From: Phalacrocorax aristotelis
Taxonomy: Eukaryota > Chordata > Aves > Suliformes > Phalacrocoracidae
Assembly: GCF_949628215.1 (NCBI RefSeq)
Contig: NC_134283.1
Coordinates: forward strand, 26,080,975 to 26,144,974
Direction of reading: 5' to 3'
Length of the DNA stretch: 64,000 nt
Shown in pieces: positions 1 to 13,000 of the stretch (position 1 is its first letter; every line of letters starts with the position of its first letter). The notes beneath the pieces are model-generated. The model was not told the origin of the DNA. It did no database searches and saw nothing but the letters and a program-made list of their open reading frames with translations. The translations under genes were made by a program, and so were the position numbers.

Positions 1-3000
1 GGAGAATCAAACTGGAATCTTGAATAAAACCTTTGTAAGATGATAGAGTTGAGAATCACAATTTAATTACTGTAAGGGTAGTTTTCCTTAAGTTATCATT
101 TATGGAACTTATCCCATGTTAGCAGGTGTATAGCAATTTTAATTGGGGTAAAAAATCTTAAGCACAAAAACATATTTTATTCTCTTAGGCCAAAGTATTT
201 GGTAGCACTCAATGTGAATAAACTTTTAACTGGCATCTAAGAGACGGGTGATATTTAATTTTAATTTCCACATCCAAAATCCCTTCAACATTTAGAAACA
301 CATATTAATTAAAATATTTTTGAAACCTGAAGGCACTCAAAATATTGTTATTACTCTTCAGATACACAACAGTGTTAGAGATTTAAGAGTGAAAGACTCC
401 TGTGTTCAGGACAGCCTATCTTACATATAAAATATTCTAATCAGCTTTAGTTCCTGTAATGTAACTGCATTATATACACAGTTTGCAGGGCAAATACATG
501 AATTATCAAAAACTGGATGCTTATCATATTGATAAATAAGTTTATGTACAATCTTTACTTAAATTCCCACTTTACTAGGCTATAGCTCAGGGGCTTAACC
601 TCAACAAAGCTGTTTTGTTTTGTCTGGGAACAAAGCAGAAGGCTTTAAGCTTGTTTGCAGTAAAAGGAAATGGGAATTTTGGGAATTGACTTCCATGTAA
701 TATATTATGTGTTGATCCACATTCTCAAAAGGAAAATGTTTCAACGGGCTTCAAATCAGGCCATAAACTACTGAACTTTCTAACAATCTTATTTCCTGGA
801 AAAGTATTTGTATTACTGTGTTAATAAGTTTGCAAATGAGTTCCTCTACTACACTCTGTTGGAGATCAGAACATTGAGAAAAGGAGGAATTTTTATTTAA
901 GTCTAAACAATTAGTAGTTTTCCAGCAATTACTTTCTTTGTGACCTGTTATGGAAATCTTTCTTTTATTCAGAGGCTAAATTGTTAGTCTAAAAAATATA
1001 CGGCATTTAAAAATTAAAAAAGAAGGAATATCTTCCACTACCTACCTGGCTTTTTTCTTTTCTTCCTTCTCCTTAAAAAATTGTGATTAAACTCTCTATA
1101 TAGCAGTAAACAATAAGGATTTACCTTCCCACCTTCTGCATTAACTCTAACAGAAATGTGAGAATCAGATCACATATCAGATCCTACAAAATTCCTTTTT
1201 TATTAAGCAGAATTATAGTCTCTTATTTGGATTTTGGTATATATTATTAAAATATATATTTTTATACTCTAATTATAATATTTGATTTTGATGCAAAATC
1301 CCAAACCTCAAAAACTTTTCTTAAAACCTGTTCCCAGCTTTCTCTTGAATAAGTAATATTAAAGGGTTCATTACTTGATAAATATTTCATAATAGTTTAT
1401 AAGTTTGCTTATTACCACAGAAAAGCTGTAGACAGATTTTTAAAAAAAGTTACCTTTCACCAATTGTTAGAAAAATTGAGGAGTACTGAGCTTGTGTACA
1501 CCACCCTCTTGAAGCAGTTTGCTTCAACATCTTCACATTATGACTGAGTTTCTGAAGACGTTGAGTTAAGCTAGAACACTTTTCTGAAAGTGACTGGATG
1601 TCCTCTAAAAAAACCAGACCATTTTAGCTTTCAGTTTGGACACTGGAAAGCAGAAGACAATTTTGATAGTTCTGGTGATATTATACTATTGAGTTCCAAA
1701 CTAAAGCAATGCTACCATCCAATGCTTGCTTTCTTACCCTAATGAGTTCTCTCATAGGTGGGGTAGTAATTTTTTCATGAATGAGTGAGAAAGATTAGTT
1801 AGGAGAATTTGCTTGTGCTGCAAAGGCTCCTGAATTCTAAGTGTTGTCACATAATGGAGGTGTTTAAATAAGGAAAATTTAATCTGAATTTTCAAGTCTC
1901 CTTTTGTCTCATTGAAGAATTTTAGGAGTTAAAATCTTTCCCATTTCCCTCAAGAATAAAATTTCAGTACCTAAACTGTATTTCTGGCAAAGCTGACAAA
2001 TTTATCACTTGCAAAAAGCAAGAAAAGGTCGTAAGCCTGAGATACTGAAATTGAGAAAAATTAGTTAACTTGAATATATACAAGTATTTTCACCCATATT
2101 GAGCATAAATGTCAGTGTGCTGAAGGAAATAACTGTGTTTATAGGTACAGAAGTACACGTGTTGCATAGGTGTAACTGTGGACAACAACTATTAAAGATG
2201 TACCAAAAAGGTCATACATTTTTCTTTTAGTCCACCTGTAACCTTTTTTTAGTTTTAATCATAGTTTTATGCACTACCAGTTCTATTCCAAAATATCTGA
2301 TATTATTCCTCATCATTGGCATTATTCAACAAATGTAGGTATTTTGTGCCTTAATCATCATCTAAATAACTGGAAAGATTAGGGGAAAACAAACACCACC
2401 ACCACCACCACGCACCCCCAATTCTTTTGGTAAAGTTGTACTGAAAAAGACAAGGTAGTTTCTAAAAGGACTGCACTGATTCCAAGTTAAATCATTATCA
2501 TATCATATCTCTAGTGTAGATCAGCTAATGATTTTCTGAACCACATTTAAGCTCTAAGTTTAACGTTTCGTTAAATTGGATGATTTATTCATGCTATGAT
2601 CCCGGAAAAATTTTAAAGACTCCTTTCCTATTGGAAAAATTAGACATGGTAATAAGATTTAGAAGAAGTAGAAAGATCAGAAACACTTTCTAAAACATTT
2701 TAATTAGATTATTTAAATGTTGCTAGCCAGGTAATCACAGAATTGAGACTTTGCTTGCTGAATGACACTACAGGATTTTAGGAATTATGCAAAGACAGTT
2801 TCAAGTTCAGATGGGGCAAGTTTTGCAGATACACAAAAAATTGCCCACACCCGTAGCATACACTGAACTGCTGCTAGAAATGGGGAATATACAACAGATT
2901 TTTATTAAGATTCTGCCTTGAGACTTCCACATAAAAGCAGGTATCTGCTAAAAATAAAATTACTTTCCTCACTGTATACAACTAAGCTACGTACTAGATG

Positions 3001-4560
3001 CTGTTGTTGACTGACCCAGTCAGAAGTTCATGTGTCAACAATTTCAGGTAGGACTTTCAACACGAGAAGTACAAATTCCACTCTGCAAACCCAAAAATCA
3101 ATCTATAAAAAGTACCTCGGAGAACAGGGGTACTACTCAGGCATTATGCTTTCATACTTGCTGATTTACACAGGAGTCACATCTCAAGAGGATTGTTACA
3201 AATTTTGCAAATAATATATAAATTATGTAACAGAGAATAACTAGACTTCAAAGCACAGTTCATGCTTTGCATTAGAGAAGGGATGAGCTGTCCTTCATTA
3301 ATTAATTCCTGAACAAAAAACACAGTTCTACAAATGCTGTTATACTTCAGTCGTATATTTCTCAGCTGTTGAATACCAGTTATCGTGTATTATACCAAGA
3401 ATAATTGCTTTTTGAATACTGATTGGTCATTTTAATCTTTTGTTGCCTACTATATTTACATGAGTGTGAATCTATAATATCATAGAGAAAAAAATCATCC
3501 GTCATACCTGAAGTCATTGCCCTTTCAAAGGAAAACCCCATTTTACAGCTCCTACTCAGCAAATATGTAATTCTTAAATTTCAAGGTATGGATATCCTTT
3601 CCTTAGGAAAGGATTTTCTGTACTTCAAAGAGCAAAATCTATGGACTTCATAACACTTCCACAGCCATATTTTAGTACCTGACTAGGGTCAGCTGAGATA
3701 AGCTGTAATATTTGGTGCAAGTTCTTGAAACACAATAGAATTCTAAACTCAATTTTGATGCACATGGAATTTTTCTGGCCTCGAAACCAAGGCTTTATTG
3801 TCAAGTATGTCAAGAAACACATATACATTTTACTTGGTTATGTAACATCCATGTTACATGACTTAAAATAAAAATAAACTGCAAAATTCACCACAAAGCA
3901 ATTAGAGACCAATATAGCTTTCTTCATATCATAACCACTGTTATATAATTGTTACTGTCTTTGGATGAAAATTAACAAATTTTTATATAATGAATGCACA
4001 TCTAAACTTCAGTTTGATCATAGTTCAGATAGAAGAAAACACATAAATAGTAGCCTGATCATCTTCTTGACAGAAATAGTAAAATTTTCACACTGTTCCT
4101 ATTAAAAAAAACTCAGGATCAGGCCTCTTAGTGAGCAAAAGTTACTTACGTAATCATGTTCAGATAAAAGTAAAAATAAGCTGGGAAGTTCAAGCAACAG
4201 TTGAGTCAGATAACTGGTTGGATTCACATGGGGTTGAATGAATGACTGTATACATAGCTTATGCTCAGATAAAAATATTTTAGTAAAATATGGCACAGTG
4301 GAAAGGCTGGGCATAAAGATATTCTGCTTGAATTGTAGTCTACACTTAATCAAATTGGGCTGCTGGTGTACCAGAGAAAGGTAAACTTCAAGACTAGCAG
4401 CTTCCCTGCTGGGAACTTCTAGTGCCTCCAGAACACATCATCAGCAGTAATCATGCAGAATAGTCATGTAAATCTCAATTGGTCCAGTGAGCTACAGATG
4501 TCAAACCCTACTTTCTTCTTTACTGACAAAAAAAATAATTCAGCACATTGTGGATAAACA
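1..4560. other. AT-rich intergenic spacer
   Basis: No exon, RNA gene or transposon was recognised. The only notable element is a short CAC-triplet run at 2394-2411. Open frames here are short and compositionally random. Confidence 0.7.
2394..2411 (+). repeat. (CAC)6 microsatellite
   Basis: Six perfect CAC triplets follow an A-rich stretch and are followed by a C-rich tail. Confidence 0.9.
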
Positions 4561-5212
4561 AATCACACAGAATCACAGGTTGAAAGGGTCCTCGGGGATC
4601 ATCTAGTCCAACATTTCTAGCAAGAGCACACTCTAGACAAGACGGCCCAGCACCCTGTCCAGACGACTCTTGAAGGTGTCCAACGTGGCCAACACAACCA
4701 CTTCCCTGGGAAGATTATTCCAATGGTGACTGTCCTCAGTGTGAAAAATTTTCCTCTCGCGTCCAGTTGGAATCTCCCCAAGAGCAACTTGTGTCCGTTC
4801 CCCCTTGTCCTCTCCATGGGACTCCGTGTAAAAAGGGACTCACCATCTTCTTTGCAGCTGCCCCTCAAGTACTGGTACATGGAGATGAGATCCCCTCTAA
4901 GCCTCCTTTTCTCAAGGCTGAACAAACCCAGCTCTCCCAGCCTATCCTCGTATGGCAGCTTCCCAGTCCTTTGATCATCTTGGTGGCCCTTCTCTGGACC
5001 CCCTCCAGCCTGTCTGCATCCTTTTTGTATAGCAGGGACCAGAACTGTACACAGTACCCCAGGTGTGGCCTGACAAGCGCTGAGTAGAGCAGGATGATGA
5101 CTTCTTTATCTCTGCTGGTGATGCCCTTTTTGATGCAACCCAGCTCCTGTTGGCCTTCTTGGCTGCAGCAGCACACTGTTCGCTCATGCTGAGCTTTCTG
5201 TCCACCAGGACA
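4561..5212 (-). mobile_element. CR1 LINE fragment, antisense
   Basis: The plus strand begins with the reverse complement of the CR1 3' end (ATCACAGGTTGAAAGGGTCC, ATCATCTAGTCCAAC). Minus-strand frames contain typical CR1 C-terminal peptide pieces such as [29 protein letters not shown] and [13 protein letters not shown], in several frames. It is therefore a 5'-truncated, frameshifted copy covering the last part of the reverse-transcriptase ORF and the short 3' UTR. CR1 retrotransposition is typical of bird genomes. This copy is dead. Confidence 0.92.
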
Positions 5213-6534
5213 GAAATGAGAGAACATGACCAAAATTTCCACAGCTGTGGAAATATATAATGGACGTAAAAGATAAGTAACTTTGGTAAGGGTATGGAAT
5301 ATAATACACATTTTATTAAGGCTATTTCAAAGCACTAATGTCTCTACTTTTAGAGAATTTACCAGTGCAATTCCACAAGATTTGCTGCTGTAATCTAACC
5401 AAACTGTTAAACTTTACAGGCTGCTATTGCAATAAATTAAATATTTTTGTAAATGCGTTAATAAGTGCATACTACTACTAATAAAATTAATTAGTGCTAT
5501 GAGCCAAAACCAGATTATTAAAAATCAGTGATGCCTTACTACTCATGATCAATGCATTTCATTTCTGTTGCTACTCTCCAAAACCATGCACCTATGAATT
5601 ATAGGGCAGAAGAAGCTGAAAATGGGATTAATAACAATATTTTCAAGAGAAAAAAATCTGATTCACATGCATATTCTCTTGATTAGTTATTGCAGTCATT
5701 TAATATGATGAATAACATAAAAATTGAGCTTAGTGCTAAAGTAGTCTTACAGTCTAGGCAACCACACGTGCCATTGCATACAGCTGTGTAATATAGCCTC
5801 CTCCCAGTAGATGGGGATAGGAAAACAAATGAAATTGGTGTAGAGCAATCAACTTATGTTCAACTTCTGTTGAACTTTCATTCTTTTGTTAGGTATCTGC
5901 ATTTGTCAAAACCATTGCAAAACCTAGCTAGATCAGTGTTTTCTTTTACTGATGTTGTTTCTAAGAACACTTCCTCTCCCTCAGTACTCAGTACAATTGA
6001 TAGGAATAGCTTTTGAAACTGCATTGTGAGAGAGCGCTGTGGGCTGAAGAAGGCTCATTGCTACTCTGTCATTATTACACCCAACTCCCCTCCTTTCCCG
6101 TTTTCATCTACCATTTCACATGCTCAGTTATACTCTGTGACATAGACTATTATTATTTCCTGTTTACCACAAACAGTGTCAAATCCTGATTGTGTAGTTG
6201 TATTGCTTTCTGGCATTTCAGCTAACTTGTGCAGGCTGTCAGCAGCAATACACCATGGTAGATTGGAAGGGGTGGGGAGGAAGGTTAAGTTTCAAACACT
6301 AAGAGTTTCACTGGTGATAGGACTAACTTTTGACACGGTACAGGAAGACTGAACCCAAATCACACCTTTCCTCCCACTTCTCGATAGGTTTTGTGTTATA
6401 CATTGAGACGATTTGGATTGTTTCGTTACCTTCTGGTAAACAGTATTAATGTGCAAATAACCAAGAACAGGTATAAACTGCAAGAACAGAAATTCCAGCT
6501 AGATAAATAGGAATAAAAGTTCACAGGAAGACAG
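5213..6534. other. Intergenic spacer without recognised features
   Basis: AT-rich sequence between two CR1 fragments. I see no gene, repeat or regulatory motif I can support. Confidence 0.65.
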
Positions 6535-6725
6535 GTCAAACATTGGGCCAGACTACCCAGAAAGGCTGTGAAACTCCATCCTTGGAAACACTAAAAACAG
6601 AGGTGGATTCGGCCTTAAGCAAACTACCTTGACTTTAGAGCTGGATCCAATCTTTGAGCAGGGGGCTAGAACAGACGACCTCCAGAGGTCCCTTCCAACT
6701 TAAATAACGGTATGATTCTATGAAA
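6535..6725 (+). mobile_element. CR1 LINE 3'-end fragment, sense
   Basis: About 190 bp match the CR1 3' terminus in sense orientation: GACGACCTCCAGAGGTCCCT, TCCAACTTAAATAA and a terminal TATGATTCTATGA octamer-type repeat. Only the last coding codons and 3' UTR remain. It is opposite in orientation to the four other CR1 pieces in the window. Confidence 0.88.
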
Positions 6726-7053
6726 GTATATTACTCCTTTTCTTACCTCAGCGATACCAAAGGAAGAGGTATAAATATCATGATATTAGCAAAAGGAAAA
6801 AGTAAAGCAACTTTGTATGTAATTAATTTTTTAGGACATAATGGGAAATAATCAGAACAAAGACAATCTACTTGGAAAGAAATATTAGTAAAACTAATAT
6901 TTTTGTCTGCTACTAAAATGATACTTGTAAGATAATGATAACTGGAATTATTTGGTAGTCTTTGGTTGCTGAAACTGACAGTCATTCAACAACACTCCCA
7001 CAGAAAGAATTTTTGACTGGAATTTAGCTGTTAAATCTGCCACTGATTTAAAA

Positions 7054-7096
7054 AAATACCTAATTGAGGAAAGTTGGCAATTCTCATTAGGTATTT
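7054..7096. repeat. Short inverted repeat (hairpin)
   Basis: The arms AAATACCTAATTGAG (7054-7068) and CTCATTAGGTATTT (7083-7096) are complementary apart from one missing base, with a 14-nt loop. Confidence 0.75.
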
Positions 7097-10062
7097 GATA
7101 AATTATTTTCAAAGCTTCGTTATATAAACGTTACCTCATCAATAAAGGCTGCCATGCAGTAGCACCACAAGATCTAATTGTACTAGGTAGCGTAGAAACT
7201 AAGATTATCAACAGACCTCTGCAAGCTAAATAATCTAAATGAGTAAGGCAGACACTTAAGGGAAAGGGAGGATGAGAAAGGCAGTATCATCATTATTTTT
7301 GACTAGGAAAAGGCAAAGTTTCTTTTGCAATGGACTGACATTTGAATTTATAATGGACGGCAACATCCAGAAACACGAAAGTTCTCTGCAAAACTTCCAC
7401 TTTGTTGCAGCCTTTTGCAAGAGGGCTTTCCTGATCCGTGGGTAATGGGAGCCCAGATAATAAGACACGGCAAGTGACCACTCTCTCCAGAGCTGTTGTT
7501 GGAAGGACAGAAGCCCAAAAGCTTAGGCCATACTCCTCTGTTTAGCAGTGTGACTGCTGAGGACCTGAATCAGAAAAGATTCAGAAGCCTACAGACGTTC
7601 CTCGGAGGAAGAAGCCCAAGGTTCTCTGCAGCTCAGACAAAACTTAAAAGTTCCCTAAGAGTATTTTGACAAACAGATTTCAATAAGAAATTTTATTATT
7701 GTCAGAATTTTTCCATGTGGCTATTACTATAATTTGTCCTTCAGCACAAGTGTGGACTCTTACAGAAAGTTGTACACAGAAACAAATTTTAGTAAGACCT
7801 GGGTCTTTATGAGGCTATCCCATCTTTTTGTCAGCTGTAGTGTTCTCATGAGGCAAGATTTGTATATGCTAGGTCCCTCTCATGTATAAGTATTCTTGCA
7901 TTTATGTGAGCTTAAACATATGTGCTTGTAGGTTCACACTCAAAAATTTTATAATTAGAATAATACATGCAAGTAAAGACATTTCAGACTAATAATTTCA
8001 GACTTTGGTGTAGCTAAGCTTAACCAGAAGTAGCTGAGGCTTCAAAGACATAAAATGAGGAGTCTGCAGAGAGATACTATAAAGGTGGTCAGAACTCACT
8101 GTCCACAATGAAAGCTGGCAAAAATGAACATAGTCAGGTAATCTAAAATTACAGTTGTAGCATTTTTCAAACACTATTTTTAAAGCAAAGGCTACCTGGG
8201 AGAAAGTTTAGAGTTTGGTGATAGAGAATTCTATTCACTTAAACTTTGGGTAATAATTATGTAAAAAATAAGCACAGTAATACACTGTACTGATAGTGGA
8301 ACTGCCTCCTCTGCTGAAAATTGGACAGAAGTTGTTCTTTATCCAGCCTAGCTCCCATACATGTCATATAGCAAACACAATATTATAGTCTCATCAGTTC
8401 AGAAGTTATACACAACAGTTTTCATCCACTGATCATCAGTTTCATCTTGAACATGACTGAAGTTGATCAGTGATAATTAATATCCTTGTTCTCAAGGCAT
8501 TTCAAAGGGAATTGGTGTCCTTCTCCCCATAAACTCAAGCACTCAGCCTTTAGAAAGTTGAATTTATGTTAGGACTTTAAGGCCATATGACACATTACAC
8601 TGATTAAACAGAGGAATAGCATCTGTATCTTATTATCTACATCTATAACATTTGCATAGAGAAATCATGTCTAAGATTCAATTAGAAATACCAACACTGT
8701 CAGAAAGAAAGGGCTGACATGTTTAAATGGAAATGATGTGCTTACAAAATAATATAAGCATTAAGCAAATTTTTTAAAATCTATGAATACTTTTGTGAGA
8801 AATGGAGAAAGGTTAGCTATAAAATTTGGGAAAAACAAATTAAAGGATGCATTACAGCAAAGGGAAAAAAATTAGTATATTCATAGAAGCCTGCATGCAG
8901 AAAGGAGGACACTGATCCAGAAATAATTATACTGGGAAATAGGATAAAGAGGATAAAAATAGCTGCCATTAAAGTGCTATTTTTCCTCCAGTTGTCCTAT
9001 AACATAATGTTTTTTGTCCACTGCCTAAACTATTTTGTCTCTTATATAATATATGTATTAATACATATATGAAAAGATGGCAGAGCTGATTAAGTTTATA
9101 TATTTCTATGGATATATATAAATGTATTACCTACTATATACAAGAACTAATAAACACAAAGCTGCCAAAATAGTGGAGGAAATGGAAACCTTTTAGATGA
9201 ACCAAATATATGCCTTCAGATGGATTTAATTTGAAGCTGATGGGTTACTTCACTATTATCAAGTTTGAATGAGGTTATGTAAAGTAAAATTACCAAAGAT
9301 GAGGGGGAAGGAGATGAAGATACTGGGGATAGGTACCATCCCATGAAACTGCAGGTTTGTTAGGTAGCATTCTAATAAATCTGCTAAACTATAGCCTCAC
9401 TTGATTGGAAGATACAAATACTCTGTCCATGCTTATGCTGCAACTACTCCCTTCACAAATTAACCCTGTGCAGCCAGTGGATAAAAGCACAATGGCTTCT
9501 TTGTTGTTGCTGCAAGCAGTCATACCCATTATATTTGTCTTACTGTACATGACATAATGCAACAGCTGGCTGAGACTTTCTTTCTCCGAGGTTCGAAGTA
9601 AAGTAGCAACCCAACTGTTTCAGTGTCACTGTGTAACTGAGATCTAGAGTTTTTCTGCATGGAAGAGTTCACTGCCATCTCCCCATGTCATTCAGCAAAA
9701 CCAAGAATTCTGTATTACATCTCTCCCTCCGTAAGTCTACACATAGGAACCAATGTTCAGGCTCAGACTTCATAATCCTTGTCCATGTTTCTTTGTTTGC
9801 AAAAGTCCTGATGATTATAGTAGAAGATGTGAGAGTTCAGAACTATCAAAAATTCACTTCACTCCTGCTCTTGACACTGTGTTTATTTATGTATCTTTCT
9901 ATTTCAAGACTCAAAGGAACAATTTTTCATTAAGAAAGAAGTGTAGCAACTTGAGAAGCCTCTGAGTATTATATCTATTATAATAAAATTATTCTAGAAT
10001 ATATGTCATTCTTTCACCATATATCATTCAAAGAACATCTGGCAAGTATTTGAAGCAAACAA

Positions 10063-10089
10063 TTTTTTTTTTTTTTTCTCTCTCTCTCT
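10063..10089 (+). repeat. Poly-T / (CT)n microsatellite
   Basis: A run of T is followed by alternating CT. Confidence 0.9.
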
Positions 10090-13000
10090 TTCCTTTCAGC
10101 CCCTGCCAGATCCCCTTTCTAGTAAAGGCTATAAATATATAGAAAGACTTATTCTAATTAGTGTTTCTATATTTTATAACCAGTGTCAAATTACTGATTC
10201 CAAGATGCTCATCTGAGAACTATGATGTTTTATCCACTGTAAAAACAGTAGTGAAGAATAGTATATACAGTACCACAAATCTTTGAAAATAGAAAAAAAT
10301 CTGCAACAAATAACAATTTTGAATGCTGCCGTAAGAGGGACTAATAATTCAAAATTCTTAAGAATTGTGAGTCTGTGAAACAGCAAATGATTAAAGTATT
10401 AATAAATTATATCGCTTTTCTGTGAAATGCATCATAAAATATTTTAGGTTACATACATAGCAAATAGATGAGCAATCTAATAACCTCTTTGATTCACATG
10501 ATTTGCTATCTAAGTAATTCTTCATGAAACATTTGACATAAACCTGCATCTTTAAATTATCTTCTTATTCAGGATTTCATTGAAAGGTGGTACTTCTTAT
10601 ATTTACTGAAAATAATTTATGTTTTTCTGTTGTCTTGTGGTGTTTGGGGTTTTTTCCCCCCACAGCTCAAGCTATTGTTTTGGTTGCTTTTTAAAATATT
10701 TACGCATAAATAAAGCTAGGAGAGGGTGCAAAAATAGATATAAATTTCTGTCCTAAACCAGTATTGTATCAGGCTTCACTTGAAGCCTTCAAGTACACAT
10801 GTCAATTGACTGCGATAGCTAGCTCCCATTTGTAGTAGGGCATTTAGGGACAATCTTTACAGAAATATACAGCAAAGTAACTAAAAGTTTTATGTTCTCT
10901 AAGAGACCTAACAACATTTGTTAGAAAAGAAATAAATGCAGCTCCTGACATAAATATATAGTGATTTAACTGCAATATAAGACAAGGCATATAGATTTTT
11001 GCGGTATGAGCAATTAATAGTTTAGTGCATTCATTTGATAGTCTGAAATGTTTGCAAACAGGTAATCCAAATATTTGAGTATAAAATACCGCAGAAGGAG
11101 ATTTACAGACAGGTTACATTTTTCAAGATGTTTGGCAGGTTAATCTTTTACAGTACTGTAGCTTTGATGATGTTCCAATATAACACTGATGTAAAATAAT
11201 AAGTACATTTTAATATTATTATGAATAATATGTAGGTTGGGTGAATACAAAGGTTGAGAGAGAGAAAAAGCTGCTATCTCCACAGGGAAAAATCTGTGAG
11301 AACTGTCATTTACGTTGCTCCTAGTATGTCAGGAAAGTTGAGAATAAAACAATTTTCTTACTCTTTCTACTAATACCGACCGTTAAACACGCATCTTACT
11401 GGTTTCTATAATGCAGCCATATAATCTCTCCTAATAACTTCAAGCAACTGTTGAGAATGAACCTAATTAAGGAACACTTAACCGGCTTATCTATCTCTAA
11501 GCAGTCAACAAGAGGGAAAGATTCACATGTCAGAAGGGGTGTTTTATGCAAGCATACAAAATAATCTCAACATAGGAGGTAAAAGAAATTTCAGTATTGT
11601 GAAACAAGGGAAAATAAGGAGAAACCTTTAAGGATTACCAAATAATACACAAGTAATAATTTGAGAAATCTTACTTCTTCCCCCCTCCCCTTTTTTTTAC
11701 CTAGGAGGGGGTGGGAAATAAGGAGGGGAAAGACTGACAGTTATAATTACATGAAAATTATTTGCAACACTTAAAGGGGCAATTAAAATTTTTCATTTAA
11801 TATATTTATCTTATCAGATTTCTTATAAATGGTGCTCTATAGTATGCAATATTTCAAAGACAGATTAACTTTGGACTGCCAAACAACTTACATGAGGTGC
11901 TTGCTTTCTGTATAACTAAGTACGCAGCTAATAGCGCGTTCTTAAACATATAAAAATACAGGCGCATGACTTTGGAACTCATGCATTTAAGTTATCTATT
12001 TCAATTATTTAACTGTTTCTGAGAGAATATATAAAATAGAGACAAATTTAGATTAATTAATTTTACTAAAGTGCTTAGGTGAGTATCTGCAGGGAAGTGA
12101 CAAATCCAATCACAGTCACAGAGTGTGAGCTAGAGGCAATAATACTGGTTATCAATGTATTCTCCAGTTACTCCAGAGTGATATATTAATGAGTTTAGTA
12201 TAATAAAATATATCCTTAAGACATTCTGTGACTAACATGTATTCATCTTATTCAGAGCTACTGCAATGAATTAACACCTTTACGTTAGTTTGTTAACCAA
12301 CGTACAACCCAATAAGCAGTGAACTGTAGGATTCTGAGAGAAAAATATGGATTCTCTAGACGTATAAGAGGACATCCAGGCAACTTAGTGGTTTAAGTGA
12401 CTCTAAGCAAGAGGCAAACAAGCGCTCTCTCTCCCTCTTTTTTTGTTGCATTTCACTCTTGTGTAAAAGCAAACGAACAAAATCCCCAAAGAATTTCATT
12501 ATTTCACCTTCCTTCACATCTAAAATGAGTTGCAGGTTTTTAATCACACTTTTGAAGAAAAATCAAGTATAGAAATACCCTTATCTGAGAAGTTTATAAG
12601 AAAGTTACCTGTATCTAAAAATTATGTGAAAACAAATTAAATTAAATTAAACCCTAAGTCTCTACAATAAAATAAACCTCATTAGGTAATAGTTGGTAAA
12701 GACTTATTAAACACACATCTGAAAAGTGGGTTGTTCCTCTAGGTTGATTTCTATATGTGTACTTCTAAGGAAATGTGCTCAAGGAGAGAATCTTAACTGG
12801 CATATTACAATCTCTTTAATAACTTCGCTAGCTTTTGTACCTTGTGCGGTCTTGCATATTTTTGTCCAGGCAGCTTCACCTTTACATCAAAGACAGTGAT
12901 ATTCAGTGTTACTATGGTGTGTCTGTAAATCCTTGGTAGTCTACCATCTACATGAATGAGTAGAAACCCATTTATCTACTACAACACAACTTTAAAAAGG

